Numbered from the stretch's first letter, positions 26,991 through 35,780 are shown. The stretch: DNA of 64,000 nt from Cellvibrio sp. UBA7661 (GCA_002483365.1 DLHT01000005.1:1-64000); one strand, 5' to 3'. The notes: generated by a model from the letters alone, not told the origin. Numbers and translations: made by a program.

Positions 26991-28685
26991 ATGCGGAACA
27001 CCATGCAGCTATTTGGACAATGGCAAGCGCCGTTAATACTGTTGTTATCACTTTGCTACTCTGCATCAGGGTTTGCACAAGACAGCAGTAACACCGCAAC
27101 CGCTGATGTTGCGCCGACAGAAATACATTCACAGGAAACGCACGCAGCAGCAGCCGAAAATGAATTCGATTCGCTGGTTAAAGCGCTCACCCAAGGCAGC
27201 TTGCCCAAGCGGGCACAGACCGCCAAAAAATTAGGCAAGCTCGATGATCCGCGCGTTGCCAGTGTGATTGCTGCACTGCAACAAGGAAACCTTTATGCAG
27301 AAAAATCCAGCAACCCGGTTGTGGCGATTGCAGATAAATCCGGCAATTATACCAATGCAATCAGTGGCGAAAAAATTGCTGCCGATGCAACCAACACGCT
27401 AAAGCGCGTCCCCATCAACAACAGCATGCGCACCCAATTGCGCACCATTCTGGCCGCATTAAACCTGAACGATAAAAGTGCCGCCGTCCGTTTGGATGCA
27501 GTTAACCGCATGATTGCAGACGGCGTAGACAATGACATTATCAGCTTATTACAAGAGCGCCAAAAAACCGAACCCGATGACGATGTGCGCACCGCTATTA
27601 CTGCTGCGGTCGCATTAATGAATTTACAAAGCAGCGACCAACAAGTGCGTTTGGATGCAATTACGATTTTACGCGGCAGTTTGCAGCAGGAAGTACGCAC
27701 TGCATTACAGGAAATAGCCACTAACGATGCTGATACAAAAGTAAAACAACAGGCGCAGTTTGCGCTGGATTCGATTGAAGACCGCATTGCGGCTTATCGA
27801 TTTACTGAAAATGTGTTTTTCGGCCTGAGTTTAGGTTCGGTACTGCTGCTTTCTGCGATTGGTCTTTCCATCACCTTCGGTGTGATGGGCGTAATTAACA
27901 TGGCGCACGGCGAATTGATGATGATCGGCGCGTATGTAACCTGGGTTGTGCAGCAACTTTTCCCTAACCAGATTGCGTACAGCTTAATGATTGCAATTCC
28001 CGCCGCGTTTATTGTCGCAGGGCTGGTAGGGATTGCGATTGAACGCGGCGTGATTCGCTTTTTATACGGCCGCCCGTTGGAAACATTGCTTGCCACCTTT
28101 GGTATCAGTTTGGTGTTGCAACAAGCCGCACGCAGTATTTTCTCGCCACTTAACCGCGCGGTGGAATTGCCTGAGTGGATGAGCGGTTCACTGGTTATTA
28201 ATCCGGTGCTCTCTATCACCTACAACCGTTTATATATTTTTATTTTTAGTTTGCTGGTGTTCTTTGCCCTGCTCGCCATTTTGAAAAAAACCACACTCGG
28301 TTTGAAAGTCCGCGCCGTTTCGCAAAACCGCGCCATGGCACGCGCTGTCGGTGTGCGCGCCAGCTGGGTCGATGCAATGACCTTTGGCCTGGGTTCCGGC
28401 ATTGCCGGTATCGCAGGAGTTGCATTGTCGCAATTAACCAACGTCGGCCCCAACCTCGGCCAAGCCTACATTATCGATTCATTTATGGTGGTGGTATTTG
28501 GTGGTGTCGGTAATTTGTGGGGCACATTGGTTGGCGCAATGGGGCTGGGCATTATTAATAAGTTTTTAGAACCTTATGCCGGTGCGGTACTCGCCAAAGT
28601 ATTGGTGTTGGTGTTGTTGATTTTGTTTATCCAAAAACGACCCAAGGGAATTTTCCCGCAGAAAGGCAGAGCAGCAGCTGACTAG
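26991..28685 (+). CDS. urtB: Urea ABC transporter, permease UrtB
   Basis: A 564-residue permease. It has a signal-like N-terminal helix (about residues 8-28, ending ASGFAQD), a periplasmic helical extension (about 30-270) that resembles HEAT-type repeats (SVIAALQQGN, RLDAVNRMIADG, RLDAITILRGSL) and then the LivH-like membrane domain with about eight helices (FGLSLGSVLLLSAIGLSITFGVMGVINMAHGELMMIGAYV). Such an N-terminal extension is usual for UrtB. I placed the start at the ATG at 26991; the frame stays open to 26853, inside urtA. About 120 bases with a hairpin separate it from urtA. Confidence 0.9.
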   Translation: MRNTMQLFGQWQAPLILLLSLCYSASGFAQDSSNTATADVAPTEIHSQETHAAAAENEFDSLVKALTQGSLPKRAQTAKKLGKLDDPRVASVIAALQQGNLYAEKSSNPVVAIADKSGNYTNAISGEKIAADATNTLKRVPINNSMRTQLRTILAALNLNDKSAAVRLDAVNRMIADGVDNDIISLLQERQKTEPDDDVRTAITAAVALMNLQSSDQQVRLDAITILRGSLQQEVRTALQEIATNDADTKVKQQAQFALDSIEDRIAAYRFTENVFFGLSLGSVLLLSAIGLSITFGVMGVINMAHGELMMIGAYVTWVVQQLFPNQIAYSLMIAIPAAFIVAGLVGIAIERGVIRFLYGRPLETLLATFGISLVLQQAARSIFSPLNRAVELPEWMSGSLVINPVLSITYNRLYIFIFSLLVFFALLAILKKTTLGLKVRAVSQNRAMARAVGVRASWVDAMTFGLGSGIAGIAGVALSQLTNVGPNLGQAYIIDSFMVVVFGGVGNLWGTLVGAMGLGIINKFLEPYAGAVLAKVLVLVLLILFIQKRPKGIFPQKGRAAAD

Positions 28686-28697
28686 TTTGTGGCACCT

Positions 28698-28848
28698 GTA
28701 GGTTGGTGGTGAGCTTGCGAACCCCAACATTCGCAATTGCAAACCGCACAATGCGCAGTCGCGTAAAAAATTAACAATCGCATTTTTATTTTTTTGGTTT
28801 GTTCGGAAAGATGGTCATGTTGGGGTTCGTTCCTCACCGCCAACCTAC
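28698..28848. repeat. Palindromic element, family B copy 2
   Basis: Left arm 28698-28730 and right arm 28817-28848 are inverted copies with the same GTAGGTTGGTGGTGAG ends as the element at 24592-24687; the centre is longer (86 bases, AT-rich). It fills the gap between urtB and urtC. Confidence 0.83.
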
Positions 28849-28878
28849 AAATTGAATGAGTTTATAAGAGAGAATCAA

Positions 28879-30027
28879 ATGTTAACCCAACGTTTATTAC
28901 TCAGTGATCGCGGCGGCATGATTGTGCTGGGGCTGGTTTTGTTGGCGATGGTGCTGGTGCCCATCTGCAATTTACTTGTGCCGGAATCATCCGCATTCCA
29001 TGTATCCACCTTTATGGTGACCTTGCTCGGCAAATTTTTATGTTATGCGCTACTGGCGTTAGCGGTGGATTTAATTTGGGGCTACTGCGGAATTTTATCG
29101 CTCGGCCACGGCGCTTTTTTCGCGTTGGGTGGCTATGCAATGGGCATGTATTTAATGCGTCAGATCGGCCCGCGCGGCCAATATGGCGATCCAATCCTGC
29201 CGGACTTTATGGTGTTTTTAAACTGGAAAGAATTGCCTTGGTACTGGCAAGGTTTTGATATGTTTTGGTTTGCGATGCTGATGGTTATTGTTATTCCCGG
29301 AATACTCGCGTTTATTTTTGGCTGGCTCGCATTTCGCTCACGCGTGACCGGCGTTTATTTTTCCATTATCACCCAAGCGCTCACCTACGCATTAATGCTG
29401 GCGTTTTTCCGCAATGAAATGGGCTTTGGTGGTAATAATGGTTTGACTGACTTCAAAGATATTTTAGGCTTCCCCATCGCCGCCAACGGCACGCGCATTT
29501 CATTGTTTTTGGCATCGGGCTTTATGCTGATACTTGCGTATCTCGCGTGCCGTTACATTGTGACATCGCGCATGGGTAAAATTGTTATTTCCATCCGCGA
29601 TGCCGAAAGCCGCACACGTTTTTGTGGTTACAAGGTGGAATCTTACAAGCTGTGGTTATTTGTATTTTCTGCGGTACTCGCAGGTATTGCTGGCGCACTT
29701 TATGTGCCGCAAGTCGGGATTATTAATCCCGGTGAATTTTCACCACTCAACTCCATCGAGCTTGTCGTATGGGTTGCAACCGGTGGGCGCGGTACTTTGT
29801 TCGGTGCAATTGTCGGCGCATTTTCGGTTAACTACGGCAAAACTATTTTCACTTCCTACTCACCCGAAACCTGGTTGTTTGCATTAGGTGCGCTGTTTGT
29901 GATTGTGACGCTGGTACTACCGAAAGGTTTGGTGGGCTTATTTAATCGCAGCAAAAAATTACCGCCTGCAAACACAACAAGTAACGACAAACCATCCACA
30001 GAGTCATCAACCAAGGAGACTGTGTAA
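28879..30027 (+). CDS. urtC: Urea ABC transporter, permease UrtC
   Basis: A 382-residue LivM-like inner-membrane permease with about ten helices. Landmarks: CYALLALAVDLIWGYCGILSLGHGAFFALGGYAMGMYLMRQ and VTGVYFSIITQALTYALMLAFFRNEMGFGGNNGLTDF, the latter typical of UrtC. I chose the ATG at 28879 after AGAGAGAA; a TTG at 28852 would extend into the palindromic repeat. The stop overlaps the urtD start by one base (TAATG), so the two are translationally coupled. The C-terminal tail after the last helix is rich in Asn, Ser, Thr and Lys. Confidence 0.92.
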   Translation: MLTQRLLLSDRGGMIVLGLVLLAMVLVPICNLLVPESSAFHVSTFMVTLLGKFLCYALLALAVDLIWGYCGILSLGHGAFFALGGYAMGMYLMRQIGPRGQYGDPILPDFMVFLNWKELPWYWQGFDMFWFAMLMVIVIPGILAFIFGWLAFRSRVTGVYFSIITQALTYALMLAFFRNEMGFGGNNGLTDFKDILGFPIAANGTRISLFLASGFMLILAYLACRYIVTSRMGKIVISIRDAESRTRFCGYKVESYKLWLFVFSAVLAGIAGALYVPQVGIINPGEFSPLNSIELVVWVATGGRGTLFGAIVGAFSVNYGKTIFTSYSPETWLFALGALFVIVTLVLPKGLVGLFNRSKKLPPANTTSNDKPSTESSTKETV

Positions 30028-30839
30028 TGAATATTTTTTCACAAGCACGTCGCAGCCTTGGCCAGCCAGATCCAAACTTTGGTGCACCGTTAGATACCAC
30101 CAAAGGCACCATCCTGTACGTTGAAGGGATCAGCGTCAGCTTTGATGGCTTTCGCGCACTCAACAATTTAAACCTGTATATCGATGAAGGTGAATTGCGC
30201 TGCATTATCGGCCCCAACGGCGCAGGCAAAACCACCATGATGGATGTGATTACCGGCAAAACCAAACCCGATCAAGGCAGTGTGTATTTCGGCCAACAAA
30301 TTAATTTGCTGGAACTTTCCGAGCACCAAATTGCGCGCGGTGGTATTGGCCGTAAATTTCAAAAGCCAACCATTTTTGAAGCGCTGACAGTGTATGAAAA
30401 TCTTGAGCTGGCCACTGCCGCCGATAAACGCGTGTGGTGGACACTCACCCAACACTTAAATGGCACACAGAAATTCCGTATTGATGAAGTTCTGGTACAA
30501 ATTGGTTTACAAGAACACCGATACAAAAACGCAGGCGCCCTTTCTCACGGCCAAAAACAATGGCTGGAAATTGGCATGCTGCTGATGCAAAACCCGCGCG
30601 TGTTGTTGGTAGATGAACCGGTTGCGGGTATGACCGGCGAAGAGACAGAAAAAACCGCGGAATTATTATTGTCACTCGCAGGTGAGCATTCTGTGATTGT
30701 GGTAGAGCACGATATGAAATTTGTGCGCTCCATTGCGCGCAAAGTTACCGTATTGCATCAGGGTTCGGTATTAACCGAAGGGACTATGGATCAGGTACAG
30801 AATGATCCTAAAGTTATCGAAGTCTATCTAGGCGAATAA
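30027..30839 (+). CDS. urtD: Urea ABC transporter, ATP-binding protein UrtD
   Basis: A 270-residue ABC ATPase. Walker A GPNGAGKTT lies near residue 65, the signature is LSHGQKQWLEIGMLL and Walker B is VLLVDEPVAGM. The wording GIGRKFQKPTIFEALTVYENLELA and LSHGQKQWLEIG separate UrtD from ordinary LivG. AAGGAG precedes the ATG within the end of urtC. It forms the ATPase heterodimer with UrtE. Confidence 0.94.
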   Translation: MNIFSQARRSLGQPDPNFGAPLDTTKGTILYVEGISVSFDGFRALNNLNLYIDEGELRCIIGPNGAGKTTMMDVITGKTKPDQGSVYFGQQINLLELSEHQIARGGIGRKFQKPTIFEALTVYENLELATAADKRVWWTLTQHLNGTQKFRIDEVLVQIGLQEHRYKNAGALSHGQKQWLEIGMLLMQNPRVLLVDEPVAGMTGEETEKTAELLLSLAGEHSVIVVEHDMKFVRSIARKVTVLHQGSVLTEGTMDQVQNDPKVIEVYLGE

Positions 30840-30868
30840 CGCGCAGGCGAACGAGATTGGAGTAAGCA

Positions 30869-31564
30869 ATGCTAACCATTAAAAACATTAACCAATTCTA
30901 CGGTCAGAGCCATATTCTGTGGGATTTATCGCTCACCGTAAAAGAAGGCACCTGCGGCTGTTTGATTGGCCGCAACGGCGTAGGTAAAACCACCCTGCTC
31001 AAATGCATTACCGGTTTATTGCCCGTGCGCGATGGTGCTATTCAATTAAACGGTTACGACATCAATAAACTCTCTACTGAAAACCGCGCGCGCGGTGGTA
31101 TTGGCTTTGTTCCACAAGGCCGCGAAATTTTTCCACTGTTAACTGTGGAAGAAAATTTAAAAATCTCTCTCGGCGCACGCAAAGACAAATCGCGCTTTAT
31201 TCCCGGTTTGATCTACGAATTGTTTCCAGTATTGAAAGAAATGAAACACAGACGCGGCGGCGATTTGTCCGGCGGGCAACAACAGCAGTTGGCGATTGGG
31301 CGCGCACTGGTGCTCGACCCCAAACTATTGATCCTCGACGAACCCACCGAAGGTATCCAACCCAACGTGGTGCGCGATATTGGCGAGGTAATTCGCAAAC
31401 TGAATCGTGAATTGGGTTTAACCGTATTGCTTGTCGAACAAAAACTTCCTTTCGCGCGCCGCGTTGCCGATGATTTTTTTATTATGGAAAAAGGCAGCGT
31501 AGTCGCCACTGGGCCCATCGCCAATTTGAATGATGATTTGGTGCAGCGGTATTTGAGCGTATAA
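30869..31564 (+). CDS. urtE: Urea ABC transporter, ATP-binding protein UrtE
   Basis: A 231-residue LivF-like ABC ATPase. Walker A GRNGVGKTT, signature DLSGGQQQQLAIGRAL and Walker B LLILDEPTEGIQPNVV are intact. LTIKNINQFYGQSHILWDLSL and GFVPQGREIFPLLTVEENL are UrtE-like. It ends the urt operon; TTGGAG lies 9 bases before the ATG. Confidence 0.94.
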   Translation: MLTIKNINQFYGQSHILWDLSLTVKEGTCGCLIGRNGVGKTTLLKCITGLLPVRDGAIQLNGYDINKLSTENRARGGIGFVPQGREIFPLLTVEENLKISLGARKDKSRFIPGLIYELFPVLKEMKHRRGGDLSGGQQQQLAIGRALVLDPKLLILDEPTEGIQPNVVRDIGEVIRKLNRELGLTVLLVEQKLPFARRVADDFFIMEKGSVVATGPIANLNDDLVQRYLSV

Positions 31565-31863
31565 CCATTTATGCCCATAAGACATCGGGCGCGGTCTTTT
31601 TTGGCTACGGCCAAGGCTCAACCGAGGCCATAGGCCTCCTCTTCCTCCCCTCCTTCCCTACAACCCCCTTTCCTGCTCTTCCCTGCACCTGCTGCTTATT
31701 AATCTATTGCACTTGCCACGTTATATACACCTTGACTATAAGTAGTCTTTAAGCGATCCTATGGGGACTTGTACACCAGTTATTATCAACCTCCTGCGGT
31801 ACGGGAAATTGGCATATACGTCTATGCTTAAACAACCCATTACTCTTATAAGAAGTCATACCA
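31565..31863. other. Intergenic region, 299 bases, after urtE
   Basis: No gene seen. A pyrimidine-rich tract (about 31636-31690, runs of CCTC and CTTCC) follows the operon end. A TTGACT at 31732-31737 might be a -35 element for the downstream symporter, but no matching -10 is convincing. Confidence 0.5.
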
Positions 31864-33339
31864 ATGAATGAAAATGTGCAAAAGCTTTCCGTTATTGAAA
31901 AAGTGGGTTACAGCCTGGGCGACCTGGCCGCTAACCTGATCTTCCAAACCCTGGTTACCTTCCTCGCCTTTTTCTATACCGATGTCTACGGCATATCGCC
32001 CGGTAAAGCCGCGATGATCATGGCGGCTGGTGGTATTTTTGGTGCTTTCTTTACGCCGGTCATGGGGATCATCGCTGACCGCACCAACACCCGCTGGGGT
32101 AAATTCCGCCCTTGGTTGTTATGGACCTCGATTCCGTTTGGTGCCCTTGCATTGCTCGCCTTCAGCACACCGGATTTTGATGAAAACGGCAAAGTGATTT
32201 ACGCCTTTGCGACTTACATTTTGTTGCTGGTGATCTACGCCGCCAACAACCTGCCCTACTCTGCGTTAAGCGGTGTACTGACTGGCAATATGGCCGATCG
32301 CAACAGTTTGTCTGCGTACCGTTTTGTCGCAGTGATGGTGGCGCAATTTATTATTCAAGTATTGCTGTTACCACTGGTATTGATTTTGGGCGATGGCGAT
32401 AAAGCGGTTGGCTTCCACAACACCATGCTGGTGTTTTCCATCACCGGAACGATTTTCTTTTTGATCGCGTTTATCACCACCAAAGAACGTATTTTGCCAG
32501 TGGTCGAAGCACGCAACAGTATCGCGCAAGACCTTTCCGATCTTATGAAAAACCTGCCATGGGTGGTGATGCTCACCGTCACCATTCTGGTGTTTGTAAC
32601 GCTCGCGTTAAAAGGCGGCATGTACATTTATTATTTTGAAAATTATTTGAGCGAGCCGCACCTCGCGCAGTTTTTAAATGATATTGGTTTTAACGGTTTT
32701 ATCGCCGGACTGAATAGCGTACTGACCAGCATTGGTCTGTCTGAATTCCAATGGCCGAAAGATGCGCCCACCTCTACCTTCAGTTTGTTTAACGCTGGCG
32801 GCATCATCATGATGATTGTCGGCATCGGCTTCTCCAAAGGCTTGGCCGACAAATTCGGCAAACGCAATGTGTTTGCCTCAGCCCTGTTTCTTTCTACTGT
32901 GTTTGTATTTGCGTTCAAGTTTTACTCTGCAGAAAGCATTGGCATTGTGTTTTTATCGCAAATCCTGCACGGCTTTTTCTACGGTGTAACCATTCCACTG
33001 CTGTGGGCGATGATCGCCGACGTTGCGGATTACTCCGAGTGGAAAAATAATCGCCGCGCAACCGCGATGGTGTTCTCTGCCATGATTCTCGGCTTAAAAC
33101 TCGGCCTGACCATCGGCGGCTCGCTGGTTGCCGGTTTACTCGCGCACTATGGCTATCAAGCCGGTCTTGAGCAGCAAAACCCCGAAACTATTGAAGGTAT
33201 CAAAACCGGCGTGAGCGTATTTGCATCGCTGCCGTTCTTTATGGCGGTGGGCTGTATGTTCTTCTACGCGATCAATAAAAAATTGGAAGTGCAAATAGAA
33301 GCCGATCTAAATGAACGCCGCAAAGCGGCAGGAAAATAA
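31864..33339 (+). CDS. GPH family sugar:cation symporter
   Basis: A 491-residue MFS-type transporter of the glycoside-pentoside-hexuronide group (melibiose carrier MelB / XynP / YicJ type). The N-terminus KVGYSLGDLAANLIFQTLVTFLAFFYTDVYGISPG and GIIADRTNTRWGKFRPWLLW (cation-site aspartates of the family and the R-W-G-K-x-R-P loop) are diagnostic; DVADYSEWKNNRRATAM is the second cytoplasmic landmark. About 12 helices. It lies 40 bases before a GH43 enzyme lacking a signal peptide, so the likely cargo is an arabino- or xylo-oligosaccharide cleaved inside the cell. Confidence 0.9.
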   Translation: MNENVQKLSVIEKVGYSLGDLAANLIFQTLVTFLAFFYTDVYGISPGKAAMIMAAGGIFGAFFTPVMGIIADRTNTRWGKFRPWLLWTSIPFGALALLAFSTPDFDENGKVIYAFATYILLLVIYAANNLPYSALSGVLTGNMADRNSLSAYRFVAVMVAQFIIQVLLLPLVLILGDGDKAVGFHNTMLVFSITGTIFFLIAFITTKERILPVVEARNSIAQDLSDLMKNLPWVVMLTVTILVFVTLALKGGMYIYYFENYLSEPHLAQFLNDIGFNGFIAGLNSVLTSIGLSEFQWPKDAPTSTFSLFNAGGIIMMIVGIGFSKGLADKFGKRNVFASALFLSTVFVFAFKFYSAESIGIVFLSQILHGFFYGVTIPLLWAMIADVADYSEWKNNRRATAMVFSAMILGLKLGLTIGGSLVAGLLAHYGYQAGLEQQNPETIEGIKTGVSVFASLPFFMAVGCMFFYAINKKLEVQIEADLNERRKAAGK

Positions 33340-33379
33340 TTTTTAATCAATTGTTACCGTAATGTAGTGAGGTATAACT

Positions 33380-34402
33380 ATGGCCGCTGAAGAAACTCTA
33401 GCTCCGGAAATCATCGCCGATTTAAAAGCGCGCGCGATTTCTGCACCGCTGGTTGAACATATTTACACCGCTGATCCATCAGCACATGTGTTCGACGGGA
33501 AAATTTATATTTATCCGTCGCACGATATTGAAGCGGGCATTCCGTTTAACGACAACGGCGATCACTTCGGCATGGAGGATTACCACGTAATCTCGCTCGA
33601 TTCGCCCGAGAGCCCCGCTGTGGATAACGGTGTCGCCTTACATGTAAAAGATGTGCCTTGGGCAAAACGCCAAATGTGGGCACCCGATGCCGCGCATAAA
33701 AACGGCAAATATTATTTGTATTTTCCTGCAAAACGCGCAGACGATATTTTCCAGATCGGCGTAGCAGTTGGTGATTCACCGGTCGGCCCATTCAAAGCCG
33801 AACCCGAAGCCATCAAAGGCAGCTACTCTATCGACCCGGCAGTTTTTGAAGATAACGATGGCAGCCACTACATGTACTTCGGTGGCATTTGGGGCGGCCA
33901 GTTGCAGAGTTATCGCAACAACCAATATGACGCGAAGCGCGGTGAACCGGCCGATAACGAGCCAGCGCTGGGCCCCATCGTTGCGCGCATGAGCGACGAC
34001 ATGCTGCAATTTGCCGAAACACCACGCGAGATTAAAATCCTCGATGAGAACGGCCAGCCCATTCTTGCGGGCGACCACGATCGCCGCTTCTTTGAAGCAT
34101 CCTGGATGCACAAATACAACGGCAAATATTATTTCTCTTACTCCACCGGCAACACCCACTTTTTGTGTTACGCCACAGGTGACAACCCTTACGGCCCGTT
34201 CACTTACCAAGGCCGCATTTTGGAGCCGGTCATCGGTTGGACAACGCACCACTCCATCGCCGAATACCAAGGCCAGTGGTATTTGTTCTATCACGATTCG
34301 GTATTGTCCAAAGGCATCACCCACTTGCGTTCAGTGAAGATGGCACCACTCACGCACAACGCCGATGGCAGCATCCAAACCATCGTTCCTTATCGCGATT
34401 AA
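33380..34402 (+). CDS. Intracellular glycoside hydrolase family 43 (arabinofuranosidase/xylosidase type)
   Basis: A 340-residue five-bladed propeller glycosidase of family GH43. The expected three acidic residues are visible: Asp32 in YTADPSAHVF (base), Asp152 in YSIDPAVFED (pKa modulator) and Glu239 in FFEASWMHKYNGKYYFSYST (acid). MWAPDAAHKNGKYYLYFPA and HHSIAEYQGQWYLFYHD are typical blade motifs. There is no signal peptide, which matches its place behind the symporter: short oligosaccharides would be imported and then hydrolysed. GAGGT precedes the ATG. The exact sugar specificity (alpha-L-arabinofuranose or beta-D-xylose) cannot be read from sequence. Confidence 0.88.
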   Translation: MAAEETLAPEIIADLKARAISAPLVEHIYTADPSAHVFDGKIYIYPSHDIEAGIPFNDNGDHFGMEDYHVISLDSPESPAVDNGVALHVKDVPWAKRQMWAPDAAHKNGKYYLYFPAKRADDIFQIGVAVGDSPVGPFKAEPEAIKGSYSIDPAVFEDNDGSHYMYFGGIWGGQLQSYRNNQYDAKRGEPADNEPALGPIVARMSDDMLQFAETPREIKILDENGQPILAGDHDRRFFEASWMHKYNGKYYFSYSTGNTHFLCYATGDNPYGPFTYQGRILEPVIGWTTHHSIAEYQGQWYLFYHDSVLSKGITHLRSVKMAPLTHNADGSIQTIVPYRD

Positions 34403-34416
34403 ACACCCACCGACAC

Positions 34417-34493
34417 AATCCCTCCCAACCCCTCTTTTTCAAAGGGAGGGGCTCAGCTCCCCCTCTTTCAAAAAGAGGGGCTGGGGGGGGGTT
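34417..34493. repeat. C/G-rich palindromic repeat, family A copy 2
   Basis: A 77-base palindrome of C-rich and G-rich arms (AATCCCTCCCAACCCCTC...GAGGGGCTGGGG...GGTT) around a CTCAGCTC centre, 15 bases after the GH43 stop. It may also act as a terminator. Confidence 0.78.
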
Positions 34494-34557
34494 AATAAAT
34501 CAGCCATCACTTGTAATCCCCTTGATCGTCGCCATATTGAATACAGCGAAAAGCGGT

Positions 34558-34586
34558 ATGACATCAGCTGGTAATAGGGGTAGAAT
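34558..34586 (+). promoter_or_regulatory. Sigma70 promoter of ssrA
   Basis: ATGACA at 34558-34563 and TAGAAT at 34581-34586 with exactly 17 bases between them. Transcription would begin near 34593, about 50 bases before the mature tmRNA 5' end, which matches the usual precursor trimmed by RNase P. Confidence 0.72.
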
Positions 34587-34642
34587 GCCGCCACTCGCTG
34601 GTTGGACAGACTATCCCCCTCAGATAGTACCGTCCAGCGACT

Positions 34643-34997
34643 GGGGCCGATTTGGATTCGACGCCGGTAACAAAGCCCGAGGTGCATGTCGTGATGACAG
34701 CCAATCACGTTAATCCAAAGCTGTACTTGAATAGTCGCAAACGACGATTCTTACGCTTTAGCAGCTTAATTGCTGCTAACGGTCTCTGCCAAGGTGCCAG
34801 TACCGCGATAGAGCCCGTCATATAGAACTGGATCGCAGCAAAGCTTGCCTGGGGTGGCGCTGTTAAAACTCTACAGGATCGCGCTTTTCGTCCTGCCTGT
34901 TGGGCTGATAAGCGTTAAATCAATAAACGGACCTAAACATGTAGAGCCGAGGATGGAGTGCTGGCGGACGGGGGTTCAAATCCCCCCGGCTCCACCA
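34643..34997 (+). ncRNA. ssrA: Transfer-messenger RNA (tmRNA)
   Basis: A 355-base tmRNA that rescues stalled ribosomes and tags unfinished proteins. The 5' end GGGGCCGATTTGGATTCGACG pairs with the 3' end ...CGGCTCCACCA to make the tRNA-like acceptor stem; the T arm GGGGGTTCAAATCCCCC is at about 34970-34985 and CCA is encoded. The tag frame begins at the GCA resume codon at 34737 and reads ANDDSYALAA before the stop at 34767-34769. A sigma70 promoter lies upstream and a terminator directly downstream. Such genes are common integration sites; a degenerate 3'-end copy lies at 35756-35780. Confidence 0.97.
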
Positions 34998-35008
34998 AAC
35001 ACCCAGAT

Positions 35009-35040
35009 AAAAAACCCGATCAGAAATGGTCGGGTTTTTT
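35009..35040 (+). terminator. Rho-independent terminator of ssrA
   Basis: Stem with ACCCGA/TCGGGT core (35009-35021 with 35028-35040), loop AGAAAT and A- and T-runs; it follows the CCA end by 11 bases. Confidence 0.9.
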
Positions 35041-35169
35041 ATTGCTCGTCACTAAGCAAAATGACTGGACCAGCCACTGATGGGCGGTTGCTTACACATG
35101 AGATACAATCATTGACAATCTTTGTATGCCGACCTAGCATTTTTCAAAGCAATATCCTTGGAGGCCACC

Positions 35170-35427
35170 ATGCATATATCACTAACACCGGAACTCGAAT
35201 CACGCGTTAAAGCCAAAGTAGAAAGCGGCCTTTACAACAATGCCAGCGAAGTTATTCGTGAGGCCTTGCGCTTTATGGATACCCACGAAGACTGGATTCA
35301 TGAGATCAAACTGGCTCGTTTACGGGAGCAACTAAAAATTGGGGTAGACCAGTTGAACCGGGGCGAAGGCACTGCCATAGAATCCAAAGCTGCGCTCGAT
35401 ACTTTGTTTGATAGCATCAAAGACTAA
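35170..35427 (+). CDS. ParD-like antitoxin of a type II toxin-antitoxin pair
   Basis: An 85-residue protein with a ribbon-helix-helix start (MHISLTPELESRVKAKVESGLYNNASEVIREALRFMD), typical of ParD/CopG antitoxins that bind their own promoter, followed by a charged toxin-binding tail. GGAGG lies 5 bases before the ATG at 35170. The frame is open upstream to 35122, but the RHH motif begins at this ATG. It lies 5 bases before the toxin gene. The pair sits directly behind the tmRNA terminator. Confidence 0.88.
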   Translation: MHISLTPELESRVKAKVESGLYNNASEVIREALRFMDTHEDWIHEIKLARLREQLKIGVDQLNRGEGTAIESKAALDTLFDSIKD

Positions 35428-35432
35428 TTGCT

Positions 35433-35732
35433 GTGCCCAGTTATCAACTAATCATTGCCCCCGCTGCGAAAGCAGACCTAAAAGAAATCTATCAATATGG
35501 CCTGAGGCTATGGGGGCAGACTCAATCCAACCACTATCTGGAAATCCTGAAAGAAAAATTCTGGTCACTGACTGAACAACCACTCATGGGAACTGAGCGG
35601 CCTGAACTACTCGATGGTACACGCAGCCTGCCAATTGAAAGCCACGTGCTGTTTTACCGTGTTACGCCCAAGAGCGTGGAAATAATCCGCGTGCTACATG
35701 CCCGCCAAGACCCTGCACGTCATTTGAAATAA
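35433..35732 (+). CDS. ParE/RelE-superfamily toxin
   Basis: A 99-residue protein of the ParE toxin group: YQLIIAPAAKADLKEIYQYGLRLWG at the N-terminus, GTERPELLDGTRSLPIESHVLFYRV in the middle and VEIIRVLHARQDPARHL at the end are the classic pattern. ParE toxins poison DNA gyrase, while RelE relatives cut mRNA; sequence favours ParE. It starts with GTG, 5 bases after the antitoxin stop, so translation is coupled. The toxin looks full length. Confidence 0.88.
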   Translation: MPSYQLIIAPAAKADLKEIYQYGLRLWGQTQSNHYLEILKEKFWSLTEQPLMGTERPELLDGTRSLPIESHVLFYRVTPKSVEIIRVLHARQDPARHLK

Positions 35733-35755
35733 TCAGCTAATCGCCGTTCAACTGC

Positions 35756-35780
35756 GCCGGGGGGATTTGAACTCCCGTCC
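35756..35780 (-). repeat. Inverted partial copy of the tmRNA 3' end
   Basis: Read on the minus strand, 35756-35780 matches tmRNA bases 34966-34990 (T arm and acceptor strand) at 24 of 25 positions. Weaker resemblance (GTAGAGCGGA, GGAGAGT against tmRNA GTAGAGCCGA, GGAGTGC) continues leftward in RNA sense to about 35835. It looks like an att-type duplication or fragment of a foreign tmRNA 3' end, but in inverted orientation to ssrA, and together the two flank the toxin-antitoxin pair. Confidence 0.7.

Noticed and set aside
31636..31690. Pyrimidine-rich tract after urtE as a special element
   Set aside because: No symmetry or repeat partner; low-complexity sequence after an operon end is unremarkable.
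33776..34324. A 182-codon minus-strand frame inside the GH43 gene
   Set aside because: The sense strand carries an intact GH43 enzyme with all catalytic residues; the antisense frame has no recognisable domain.
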